Positions 10,415 through 18,122 of a DNA stretch of 64,000 nt are shown one piece after another. Under the pieces are notes generated by a model. That model made no database searches, was not told the origin of the DNA, and was given only the letters and a program-made list of their open reading frames with translations. The stretch is from Alteromonas sp. RKMC-009. Lineage in GTDB: Bacteria; Pseudomonadota; Gammaproteobacteria; Enterobacterales; Alteromonadaceae. The stretch is taken from contig NZ_CP031010.1 in the NCBI RefSeq assembly GCF_003584565.2, positions 682,001 through 746,000 on the forward strand, written 5' to 3'. Within the stretch, counting starts at the first letter, position 1. Every line of letters begins with the position of its first letter. Position numbers and translations under genes: made by a program.

Positions 10415-11302
10415 ATGCCGGTTAATGCCAAAACAGAAGATTTAGAAGCCTTTGTAACGGTGGTGGATACCGGTGGTTTCTCTGCCGCCGCAGCGCTGCT
10501 GGATCAGCAGGTTGCCAGGGTATCACGCTCGGTAACGCGGCTGGAAAAGGCTCTCAATGTTACCCTGTTTAACCGCACCACCAGACGGGTAGAGCTGACG
10601 GAAGAAGGTGAGCTTTTCTTGCGTTACGCCAGAGACGGTCTGAACATGCTGGAAAAAGGCGAGGAGGCATTGCGACTGCTCGGGCGGACACCATCAGGCA
10701 AGCTGCGGGTTGATGCAGCCAGTCCGTTTGTATTTCATCAGCTGACACCGTTAATCGACGGGTTCTGCCGCACCTATCCGGATATATCCCTGGAGCTGAC
10801 CAGTCACGACAGCATCATTGACTTACTGGAGCATAAAACCGATATCGCCATTCGTATCGGCGATTTAAGCGACTCCAATCTCCATGCCAGAAAGTTAGGG
10901 CGAAGCCGGTTACATGTAGTGGCAAGTCCGCAATACCTGGCTAAACATCCGGTCAGCGGCGATATTACAAGCCTTTCGCAGCATCGTTTAATCGGTTTCA
11001 GTGATGCGCCGCATTTAAATAACTGGCCACTTAAAAGTCCTCAGCAGCTTAAATTTGCCATCAGTGCCTCAAGCGGTGAAACCGTGCGGCAACTTTGCAT
11101 TGCAGGGCAGGGGCTGGCGATGCTGTCACACTTTATGACGTATGAAGATATTGAGGCCGGCCGGTTGGTGCCTGTGCTGACAGACCATGTCCTGAGTCCG
11201 AACCGGCGGGAACTGGTGCAGGCGGTGTATTACCGTAACAGTGCCGTGTCCTCCCGCATCTCTGCCTTTCTGGATTATATCGCGCCGCGACTCACTCTAT
11301 AA
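10415..11302 (+). CDS. LysR-family transcriptional regulator
   Basis: A 295-residue LysR-type regulator with an N-terminal winged HTH (about 6-65, LEAFVTVVDTGGFSAAAALL ... LNVTLFNRTTRRVELTEEG) and a LysR substrate-binding domain. It belongs to the common CrgA-like branch by overall pattern. It lies 94 bp upstream of the flavin oxidoreductase gene and in the same direction, so it may control that gene, although LysR regulators more often diverge from their targets. The effector is unknown. Confidence 0.88.
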   Translation: MPVNAKTEDLEAFVTVVDTGGFSAAAALLDQQVARVSRSVTRLEKALNVTLFNRTTRRVELTEEGELFLRYARDGLNMLEKGEEALRLLGRTPSGKLRVDAASPFVFHQLTPLIDGFCRTYPDISLELTSHDSIIDLLEHKTDIAIRIGDLSDSNLHARKLGRSRLHVVASPQYLAKHPVSGDITSLSQHRLIGFSDAPHLNNWPLKSPQQLKFAISASSGETVRQLCIAGQGLAMLSHFMTYEDIEAGRLVPVLTDHVLSPNRRELVQAVYYRNSAVSSRISAFLDYIAPRLTL

Positions 11303-11396
11303 TTGCAAAAATAACAAAAGTGTTTTTAATTTGTTGCTGTTAATGATTTAAATAAGCTGCGATATGATTCATCCATTGAAAATGGAAGGAGGCTTT

Positions 11397-12485
11397 ATGA
11401 GTCTATTATTTAACAGTATTTCACTGGCCGGCAAAACGCTGAAAAACCGTATCGTCATGCCCCCGATGACCCGCTCACGATCAACGCAGCCCGGTGATGT
11501 CGCCAACGATTTAATGGCCACTTACTATGCCCAGCGTGCCAGTGCCGGTTTGATTATCAGTGAAGGTACGCAAATCAGCGAACTGGGCAAGGGCTACGCC
11601 TGGACTCCGGGTATTTACACCGGAGCGCAAGTCAAAGGCTGGAAAAAGGTCACAGATGCCGTTCACAAGGCGGGAGGTGTGATGTTTGCACAACTGTGGC
11701 ATGTTGGCCGCGTATCCCACGAAAGTAATACGGGTGGCAGGCAGCCGGTTTCTTCTTCAGCGCTTCAGGCTGAGGGCGTGAAGGTATTTATCGACGAAAA
11801 TAACTCACCGGGTTTTGTTCAGTCTTCTGTACCCAGAGCACTCAGTAAAGAAGAAATCAAAGCGGTCGTTGAAGAGTACCGGCACGCGGCGCAATGTGCC
11901 AAAGATGCCGGATTTGATGGCATCGAGCTGCATGGAGCCAATGGCTATCTCATCAACCAGTTTCTTGATTCACAAGCCAACAACCGCACCGATGAATACG
12001 GCGGCAGTCTGGAGAACCGTCTGCGGTTCCTGAAAGAAGTCGTGTCTGCCGTCAGCACAGTGTTCGACAGCCGTGCAGTGGGGATCCGTCTGGCTCCGCT
12101 GACGACGTTGAACGGTGCGGTAGATGAAAACCCTGAACAGACGTACGTAGAAGCGGTGCGGGCCCTGAATGAGTTAGAGGCCGGCTATGTACATATCGCT
12201 GAAGCAGATTGGGATGACGCCCCGGAAATGGCGGTAAGTTTTAAACAGGCCATCCGCGAGGCGTTTGACGGTATTTTGATTTATGCCGGCAAATATACCC
12301 GTGACCGCGCTGAACGGGCGCTGGAAGAAGGATGGGCTGATATGATTGGGTTCGGTCGTCCCTTTGTATCGAATCCCGATCTGCCTGCCCGTTTACAACA
12401 AGGCATCGCGCTGGCAGAGCATGATCCTGATACCTTGTTCGGTGGCGCAGAGAAAGGTTATACCGATTATCCTGTCGCGTCATAA
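11397..12485 (+). CDS. Old Yellow Enzyme-family NADH:flavin oxidoreductase (NemA-like)
   Basis: An FMN enzyme that reduces activated C=C bonds, nitro compounds or N-ethylmaleimide with NAD(P)H. The 362-residue barrel shows the OYE hallmarks: IVMPPMTRSRS near the N-terminus, AQLWHVGRVSH, the FDGIELHGANGYLINQFLDSQANNRTDEYGGS signature spread over about 165-195, and the C-terminal IGFGRPFVSNPDLP phosphate-binding segment. The start at 11397 has a strong AGGAGG upstream; an in-frame ATG at 11364 would place that site inside the gene. Natural substrate unknown. Confidence 0.92.
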   Translation: MSLLFNSISLAGKTLKNRIVMPPMTRSRSTQPGDVANDLMATYYAQRASAGLIISEGTQISELGKGYAWTPGIYTGAQVKGWKKVTDAVHKAGGVMFAQLWHVGRVSHESNTGGRQPVSSSALQAEGVKVFIDENNSPGFVQSSVPRALSKEEIKAVVEEYRHAAQCAKDAGFDGIELHGANGYLINQFLDSQANNRTDEYGGSLENRLRFLKEVVSAVSTVFDSRAVGIRLAPLTTLNGAVDENPEQTYVEAVRALNELEAGYVHIAEADWDDAPEMAVSFKQAIREAFDGILIYAGKYTRDRAERALEEGWADMIGFGRPFVSNPDLPARLQQGIALAEHDPDTLFGGAEKGYTDYPVAS

Positions 12486-12517
12486 CGGTTATCTGAGATA
12501 ACCTGTTTCATCAACAG

Positions 12518-12538
12518 CAGCGGATTAGTGTTCCGCTG
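12518..12538. terminator. Hairpin between the convergent OYE and ATP-grasp genes
   Basis: Stem CAGCGGA (12518-12524) with TCCGCTG (12532-12538) lies at the end of both convergent genes; it overlaps the last codons of the ATP-grasp gene. T tracts are weak. Confidence 0.45.
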
Positions 12539-13415
12539 TTGTTATCAGCGCCCGGCATAAGGTTTCAGTGAGCGGGTACTGTGTTTCATGTTCAAATTTT
12601 AAAAAGTACGGGCAGGGATTCGCTTCAAGGAAGATAAACTCGCCTTTACTGTTACACCGCCAGTCAATGGCACACCATTTCATCCCGAAAGCGGCGCAAA
12701 TTGTTCTGGCCAGTGAGCGGATATCCTCAGGGGTGTCTGTAGCCTGCGCCTCTGCGCACTCATCGGTACGGTAATCAGGCTTATCCGAATAGATAATACC
12801 GGAAAAAACCTCATCACCAATAACGTACGTGCGCACTTCAAGCCCGTCAATCCGGGCCTGTAACGTCACCGCACCGGTATCCTGCTGATGCAGAAGTTCA
12901 CTGATATACACGCCATGCTGACGAAGCAAGGTGGTGTGGGCACCACCGGAAACCGGTTTGATAATGACATCCTGAAACTGCTCAGCAAAGTGTTTGAGGG
13001 CAGTGACATCATTGCTGATGAGCGTATCGGGAATGGTGGCGCCCAGTGCTGACGCTGTTTGCAATTGCACGGGCTTGGCCTGGTGAAAACGAATGGCGCT
13101 CAGCGGGTTATACCAGCGCTCAGGCTGATGATAAAAAAGCGGTGACAGTGCACTGATTTGATTTTTACCCGCAACAGGATTTGCTGCCGGTGGAGCTGAA
13201 AAGCGCTGCCACCAAAAGGCGCCGGCTTCGTCAAGATCCACGTATTCGTTATCGACAACAAGGGTAAAGGCATTTTTAAGCGGTTGCCATTGCAACTTTA
13301 ACTGATCGCCCAGGTTCGCCGTATTGAGGATCACTGTTTCTTGTTGAAGATCGTGAAGTGTTGTTACTACATGCTGTAGTTGATGGTCTGATTCATCACC
13401 CAGACAAAGAATCAT
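12525..13415 (-). CDS. ATP-grasp ligase, probable RiPP-modifying enzyme (MvdC/MvdD-like)
   Basis: A 296-residue ATP-grasp protein. The C-terminal half carries the ATP-binding Lys in VIIKPVSGGAHT (about 150-160), EVRTYVIG, and the metal-binding end FIFLEANPCPYFLKFE (about 265-280), like RimK and the microviridin/marinostatin ligases. The N-terminal domain is of the type found in those ligases (cf. YVDLDEAGAFWWQRF). Such enzymes join Ser/Thr/Lys side chains of a precursor to Asp/Glu side chains as lactones or lactams. It is the last gene of an operon containing a precursor-like peptide, a C39 exporter and an HlyD adaptor, which favours a graspetide ligase. The ribosome site AAAGGA is well spaced. 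Only one ligase gene is present. Confidence 0.78.
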   Translation of the reverse strand: MILCLGDESDHQLQHVVTTLHDLQQETVILNTANLGDQLKLQWQPLKNAFTLVVDNEYVDLDEAGAFWWQRFSAPPAANPVAGKNQISALSPLFYHQPERWYNPLSAIRFHQAKPVQLQTASALGATIPDTLISNDVTALKHFAEQFQDVIIKPVSGGAHTTLLRQHGVYISELLHQQDTGAVTLQARIDGLEVRTYVIGDEVFSGIIYSDKPDYRTDECAEAQATDTPEDIRSLARTICAAFGMKWCAIDWRCNSKGEFIFLEANPCPYFLKFEHETQYPLTETLCRALITTAEH

Positions 13416-13497
13416 ACATTACGTCCTTTCAAAAATGATGCTGACGCCAACAGGTGCGGGAGACAACCCTGTCCGCGCAGCATCATCAGGCCTGAAA

Positions 13498-13677
13498 TCA
13501 GTAAACCGATTCTTCCGGGTAATCGCCACCATTTTCACCCAGCGCCAGGGTGAAATAGCGGGGCGGGATTAAGATGGCTTTGGCTTCCGTGAGCGGCGTA
13601 GTTTTTATAAGACCGGCGCCTGATACTTCGCAGGCTTCTTCATTCGTTAACGGGCGGGGTGTGGTTGTTTCTTTCAT
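13498..13677 (-). CDS. Putative graspetide/RiPP precursor peptide, 59 residues
   Basis: A 59-residue peptide with a strong AAGGAGA ribosome site 7 bp before the ATG, 82 bp upstream of the ATP-grasp gene. Residues 10-21, LTNEEACEVSGA, match the double-glycine leader pattern (LSxxELxxVxGG with GA in place of GG), the site cut by C39 peptidases; such a peptidase domain is encoded in the same operon. The predicted core of 38 residues is rich in Thr, Glu and Asp and ends in a YFTLALGENGGDYPEES-like stretch with Thr donors and acidic acceptors. The FTLALGEN segment resembles one relaxed unit of the TTxxxxEE motif of plesiocin-type graspetides: the inner Thr-Glu pair is present and the outer pair is absent. 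Cleavage and crosslinks are inferred. Confidence 0.7.
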   Translation of the reverse strand: MKETTTPRPLTNEEACEVSGAGLIKTTPLTEAKAILIPPRYFTLALGENGGDYPEESVY

Positions 13678-13742
13678 GATGTTCTCCTTGAACAGGTTAT
13701 TTTTCCGTTACGGGTTTCGTTGCGTATAACTCACAACAGGTT

Positions 13743-14051
13743 TTAGTTTACCGGGTCTTCCGGCGCTGTCTTCTGGCTAAAAGTCCGGTTATCACCCACG
13801 CCGGGTTTCAGGTAGGGCGACTGGCCGACTGTGTCTGAAACCCCTTGCAGGTAGCAGGTTAAAATGGTCTCGCGCAGACTCATTATCCAGCACAAATTAA
13901 ACGTTAAACCCACCACCCACATATCGGGTAATGTACTGGTAATCGCGAAATACAACAGGCAGCACAGCGAAGCTGCCGCCATGGGAATGAGACTGTTCAT
14001 AAACAGGACTTCAGTCTCAAACGCCACGGTTTTATTGATACGAAAGGACAT
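13743..14051 (-). CDS. Small membrane protein in the RiPP operon, function unknown
   Basis: A 102-residue protein with two hydrophobic stretches (about residues 19-37 and 43-56) and a polar C-terminal tail. A ribosome site AGGGG precedes the ATG. It lies 2 bp after the LuxR-type gene and 65 bp before the precursor gene in the same direction, so it is very probably cotranscribed. I do not recognise the family. Its place suggests immunity, export assistance or processing, but nothing in the sequence decides this. Confidence 0.65.
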   Translation of the reverse strand: MSFRINKTVAFETEVLFMNSLIPMAAASLCCLLYFAITSTLPDMWVVGLTFNLCWIMSLRETILTCYLQGVSDTVGQSPYLKPGVGDNRTFSQKTAPEDPVN

Positions 14052-14053
14052 TG

Positions 14054-14305
14054 CTACCCCTCTTGCTCTGTCCGTGTACCGGGCTGATGAAACTGGCGGT
14101 AGTAACTCGCCATCAGTGAGGTGCGGTTGTGGATATCCAGCTTGCGGTAAATGTTGGCGCAGTGAAATTTCACTGTCCTCTCGCTGATAAATAGCTGGGA
14201 AGCGATTCGCTTATTCGGCAGCCCTTCCATAATTTTATGGGCAACCTGCAGTTCCCGGCGGGAAAGCTGCTCCAGGCGATCATTGATAGGGGTTGGATTA
14301 GTCAT
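14054..14305 (-). CDS. Single-domain LuxR-type HTH regulator
   Basis: An 83-residue protein consisting almost only of a LuxR/GerE helix-turn-helix: LSRRELQVAHKIMEGLPNKRIASQLFISERTVKFHCANIYRKL. There is no receiver or autoinducer-binding domain. The start at 14305 has AAGGAGAG 6 bp upstream; its ATG overlaps the end of the exporter gene by 8 bp, implying translational coupling. It probably regulates the RiPP operon in which it lies. Confidence 0.82.
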   Translation of the reverse strand: MTNPTPINDRLEQLSRRELQVAHKIMEGLPNKRIASQLFISERTVKFHCANIYRKLDIHNRTSLMASYYRQFHQPGTRTEQEG

Positions 14306-16463
14306 GACTCTCTCCTTGTTGTTCAATAACGGGGTTGGTACTGACGGGGTAGATTTCGGTTAATTGGCCTGCTTCAAGCCGGAACACACGGTCTGCCATG
14401 GCGATGGTTTGCGGCCTGTGGGCGATAATAATGCGGGTGATGTTCAGCTGTTTCAGGTTGTGGTTTACCTGTGCTTCGTTGTGCATATCAAGGTGACTGC
14501 TTGCTTCATCGAGGAACAGGATCTGCGGCCGTTGATACAGTGCCCTGGCCAGCATAATCCGCTGGATCTGACCGCCGCTCAGGGTGCTGCCCATGTCGCC
14601 GACCAGTGTCTGGTACTGCATTGGCATGGCTACAATGTCATCGTGAATACAGGCCAGTTGTGCCGCGCCTGCTGCCCGCTGAATATCAGGGGAATCACAA
14701 TAGCCGGCTATATTTTCAAGAATGCTTCCGTTGAGCAGGGCGTCATCCTGATAAACCGCAGAGGATACGCCTTTCAGTGCGCCCTGACTGACAGGCTTTG
14801 TGCCGAAATATACTGAGCCTGAACTGAGCGGGTGTATACCGGTAATACATTTAAGTAACGTTGATTTTCCGCAGCCGCTTGCGCCGGTGATCGCTATGGC
14901 TTCGCCGGGGGCAACGGTCAGGTCGATATTTTCAAGTACCGGTGCTGAAAAGCTGTCGTAAGCATAGCTGACCTGTCTGAGGGATAAGGTTGCCGGGCCG
15001 GCATTATCCGTGCCGTCAACACTGGAAATGGCAACAGGTACGTCTTCACATTCAGCTAGCACCACATCTGACAGCCGGTCAATGTGCAGCGATAACATAC
15101 GCCATTCCAGTGCGGTGGTGATCAGACTTTCAGCGGCGGTAACAAAGCGGTTTTTGTAGCTGATAAACGCATACAGCATACCGGTGGTCAGTGCATTTTC
15201 CATAGCCATCTGTGCGCCAAGGTAAATCACTACAATGTTTTCAGCACCGGTGATGACCTGTTTGGCAATGCTGGTACGCAAACCCCATTTGCCGATACTG
15301 ATGTCTGCATTTAAGGATGATGTCAGCCGGTTCAGCCAGTGGCCGTGGCGGCTCGCCTCCAGGTTAAATTGCTTGATTGTCTGAATGGCCCGCATGGATT
15401 CGATGAAGTGCGTTTGCTCCTTTGAAGCCAGCTCCAGTTTGTCGGCGTGATGAGGCCGGACGCAATGCCAGGCAAACACGCGGAACAGCGCGTACAGAAA
15501 GGTGATAACAATGACTACCGTGGCCAGAAGCGGCGCATAAACATACATGACTGCCACTGTCACCAGTGCCATCAGTCCGTCCATGATCACAGTAATGAAG
15601 CTGGCAGTGAGAAAATCCCGCAATGCATTTAATGAACTGAAACGGGAAATAATGTCGCCGGTATGCCGGCTGTGAAACCATTTTAGCGGCAGTTGCAGTA
15701 AATGACTGAATACCCTGGCGCTCATCAGCAATTGCAGGCGGCTGGTGAAGTGTAAAAGGATATGCTGGCGTAACGCTGAAGTCAGACATTCAATTAACAG
15801 AAAAAGCGCAAAGCCTATAGTTAATGCAGTCAGAAAGTCAGACGATCCTGCGGGCAGGGCATCATCTACCACCATTTGCATGTAATACGGAGACAACAGG
15901 GCAAATAACTGAATAAGCAGGGTAATACAGAAGGTGAGCAGCAAGGTTCTGCGAAGTCCGCTGAGACCTGAGAAGAAACTGCTGATAGTGAGTTTTGGTG
16001 TAGCCGTGACCGGTGTAAAAGCCGGGGCCGGAGAGAGTTCAAGCGCAATGCCGGTGAAATGAGCGGAAAAACGGGATACCGGCATTTTACGCTTACCCGT
16101 GGCTGGGTCATGAATGGTTACACTGTTTTTATTCACCGAGGTGAGTACCACAAAATGCTTCATATCCCAGTGAACTATGCAGGGCAATTGCAGCTTTGGC
16201 AGGTCGTTCAGATCCAGTTTCAGCGCTCTTGCAGATAAAGAAAGGCGCTTAGCGATGGTAATAATATCTCCCAGCGTGGCCCCTTTCAGTGACAAGCCAT
16301 ATTCCTGCCGGAGTTCGGCCAGTGTTCTTTTATCGCCATGGGCCTGCAATATCATACACAGGCAGGCCAGTCCGCATTCTGCGGCTTCCGCCTGATACAC
16401 CACCGGTGTTTTAACAGAACGGCGAAGGGAAGGGAGCGGGTTTGCTGATAAGAGGGCCTGCAT
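14298..16463 (-). CDS. C39 peptidase-containing ABC transporter (bacteriocin/RiPP exporter)
   Basis: A 721-residue peptidase-containing ABC transporter that cleaves double-glycine leaders and exports the core peptide. The C39 domain (about 18-140) keeps the catalytic Cys in QAEAAECGLACLCM, the His in HWDMKHFVVL and the Asp in IHDPATG. Six membrane helices follow (about 160-430), then a nucleotide-binding domain with Walker A GASGCGKST, the signature LSGGQIQR and Walker B ILFLDEASS. The start at 16463 overlaps the hlyD stop as TAATG, with AAGGAG upstream; a start at 16505 would lie inside hlyD. The neighbouring precursor has a GA-type leader suited to this peptidase. Confidence 0.93.
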   Translation of the reverse strand: MQALLSANPLPSLRRSVKTPVVYQAEAAECGLACLCMILQAHGDKRTLAELRQEYGLSLKGATLGDIITIAKRLSLSARALKLDLNDLPKLQLPCIVHWDMKHFVVLTSVNKNSVTIHDPATGKRKMPVSRFSAHFTGIALELSPAPAFTPVTATPKLTISSFFSGLSGLRRTLLLTFCITLLIQLFALLSPYYMQMVVDDALPAGSSDFLTALTIGFALFLLIECLTSALRQHILLHFTSRLQLLMSARVFSHLLQLPLKWFHSRHTGDIISRFSSLNALRDFLTASFITVIMDGLMALVTVAVMYVYAPLLATVVIVITFLYALFRVFAWHCVRPHHADKLELASKEQTHFIESMRAIQTIKQFNLEASRHGHWLNRLTSSLNADISIGKWGLRTSIAKQVITGAENIVVIYLGAQMAMENALTTGMLYAFISYKNRFVTAAESLITTALEWRMLSLHIDRLSDVVLAECEDVPVAISSVDGTDNAGPATLSLRQVSYAYDSFSAPVLENIDLTVAPGEAIAITGASGCGKSTLLKCITGIHPLSSGSVYFGTKPVSQGALKGVSSAVYQDDALLNGSILENIAGYCDSPDIQRAAGAAQLACIHDDIVAMPMQYQTLVGDMGSTLSGGQIQRIMLARALYQRPQILFLDEASSHLDMHNEAQVNHNLKQLNITRIIIAHRPQTIAMADRVFRLEAGQLTEIYPVSTNPVIEQQGESHD

Positions 16464-17716
16464 TACCACGCTCCTTTTACAGACAGTAACGGTGCGAAAA
16501 GCCATTCAATCAGGCTGGACTCCCGTGTCGTTACATCGGCACTGAAGGTCATGCCACTTCTCAGTGGTGTTTCCTGTCCGTAGGTGGCGATGCTTTGTTT
16601 ATTCAGCGACACCTGAACCAGATATGCCGGTTCGTCTGTGGTGACAGGAAACCATTGCTTACTCTGTGGCTGGATAAGATCGTCGGATATTTGCGTAATA
16701 ACACCGTCAACGGTGCCGTATTGCTGATAAGGAAATGCATCCAGTTTAATTCGGACTGACTGACCCTGTTGCAGTAAACCTGCCGACCGGGCTGGCAGTA
16801 ACACCTTGCCGGTAAGGGTGTCAGAAGAGGGTTGTATGTTCAGTAAAGGTTTAGACGTATTGATGAAGTCTCCGCTACGTACAGACAAATCGGATACGAC
16901 ACCAGCTCTTGATGCGGTAATTACCTTCTTGTGCTGACTGTCCCACTGCAGCATCTGATTGCGTAATGCACTGAGTTGATGCTGAAGATCAAGGCGCTCC
17001 TGCTCCTGACTGGCGGGGAGCCTCGCCAGCTCATGGCGATTTTCTTCAAGGTAGGCGAGCTTACTTTCACGCTCCCGCTGGTATTCCAGTAATTCCTGCT
17101 TTAGCGATAACACAGCACGGGCGGCACTGAGATGTTCATTTTTCGCCAGTAATCTGGCATCGGCGAGTGTTGCCATCGAGTTAGCAGACGTTTCTGCCAG
17201 AGCGATCCGTTGGCCTACCAGCTCAATGAGTCCGTTAAGTTTGCTAATATCCCGCTCCAGTTGCGTGCCGGTATTTCTGGTCGTAGCAATAGCCAGCTTA
17301 TGGGCAATTTTAAGGTAGCGGAGTTGTTGTTCAAGCTGTTCCTGCTGAACTTCATACTGACTGTGCACCGCAAAATGCACGTCTTCGCCGGAGCCCAGCG
17401 TCTGGCCGCTGTTGATTTGAAGTAAGGGGGTTCCCGCCTCAACCTCATCGCCATTTTTCACGAGAATGGCGGCAACCCGTCCGCCGGTATTGTCCGGATA
17501 AACCGGCGTACTGCCCTCTGACATTTCCAGCCAGCCGTTAATCCGGGTGAAGGTTTTGTATTCCTGACTATTCAGATACCAGGCCATCACGATGACCCAA
17601 CCTGTTACCATCAGGCTGATCATCCTGACAGGCAAAGACGGTAAAACAAATACGTCTCCCTGACTGGCTGTCAGCTGATGTTGCAAAGCCTGTTGTCTGA
17701 ACAGCTTGTGTTCCAT
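16463..17716 (-). CDS. HlyD-family secretion adaptor
   Basis: A 417-residue membrane fusion protein linking the ABC exporter to an outer-membrane channel. It has one N-terminal membrane segment (about 30-48, VRMISLMVTGWVIVMAW), a split biotinyl-lipoyl domain (VAAILVKNGDEVEAGTPLLQ near residue 80; VVSDLSVRSGDFINTSKPLL near 280), a long coiled coil between them and a beta-barrel end. The start has AAGGAG 6 bp upstream. It is the first gene of the RiPP operon, overlapping the exporter by one base. No TolC homologue is in the cluster, so a chromosomal TolC is expected to serve. Confidence 0.9.
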   Translation of the reverse strand: MEHKLFRQQALQHQLTASQGDVFVLPSLPVRMISLMVTGWVIVMAWYLNSQEYKTFTRINGWLEMSEGSTPVYPDNTGGRVAAILVKNGDEVEAGTPLLQINSGQTLGSGEDVHFAVHSQYEVQQEQLEQQLRYLKIAHKLAIATTRNTGTQLERDISKLNGLIELVGQRIALAETSANSMATLADARLLAKNEHLSAARAVLSLKQELLEYQRERESKLAYLEENRHELARLPASQEQERLDLQHQLSALRNQMLQWDSQHKKVITASRAGVVSDLSVRSGDFINTSKPLLNIQPSSDTLTGKVLLPARSAGLLQQGQSVRIKLDAFPYQQYGTVDGVITQISDDLIQPQSKQWFPVTTDEPAYLVQVSLNKQSIATYGQETPLRSGMTFSADVTTRESSLIEWLFAPLLSVKGAW

Positions 17717-18122
17717 GAGTTACTCCTTGGTAAATAAAAGTCCGGCAGATTACCCCTGAACAGCATCCTTAACTGATCAATTGAATCCCTGGCATCGTAG
17801 TCCCTGACACCTCCTTTTCCGGTAACAGGGGCAATCTGTCGAAAACACATCAGCGTCCTGCTGACGGAATTAAATTTACAAGAAGCAGTGCCGGAGGCTT
17901 TCAAATCACGGACACCGGATGATTTGTGTACAAAAAATGTGCGTTATGTCCGTTTTTGTTAAGTCATGTCCGTTTCAGGCAAGTCCGGAAAGGTTGATGG
18001 GGGTCAATCCGGTGGCTGGTTTGACCGGGAAAGAAGTGAAATTGTTGTTAACTGACGCTACTGTATTACATTGATAATAAGCGCGTCTCAAAAAGCGTCA
18101 GCCATTAAAAAGGAAGTGCCTC
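17717..18122. other. Divergent promoter region of the RiPP operon and HMG-CoA reductase
   Basis: A 406-bp region without a supported gene. It contains the upstream regions of hlyD (minus) and the HMG-CoA reductase gene (plus). On the hlyD strand a perfect AAGGAGGT is followed by a 7-codon frame ending at about 17775, which could be a leader peptide or chance. The repeated 10-mers at 17946-17975 are listed separately. Confidence 0.6.
17946..17975. promoter_or_regulatory. Direct repeats upstream of the RiPP operon, candidate operator
   Basis: ATGTCCGTTT occurs at 17946-17955 and again at 17966-17975, exactly 20 bp apart (about two helical turns). A related AAGTCCGG follows at 17981. The site lies about 230 bp upstream of hlyD and 150 bp upstream of the HMG-CoA reductase start. 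A binding site for the operon's own LuxR-type protein is one possibility; this is inference. Confidence 0.4.

Noticed and set aside
17775..17816. Perfect AAGGAGGT followed by a 7-codon frame upstream of hlyD
   Set aside because: The spacing to the ATG is long and the peptide has no attenuator-like features; noted as possible leader only.
17671..17904. Minus-strand frame across the hlyD start region
   Set aside because: It overlaps the well-supported hlyD start and ribosome site in another frame and has no domain.
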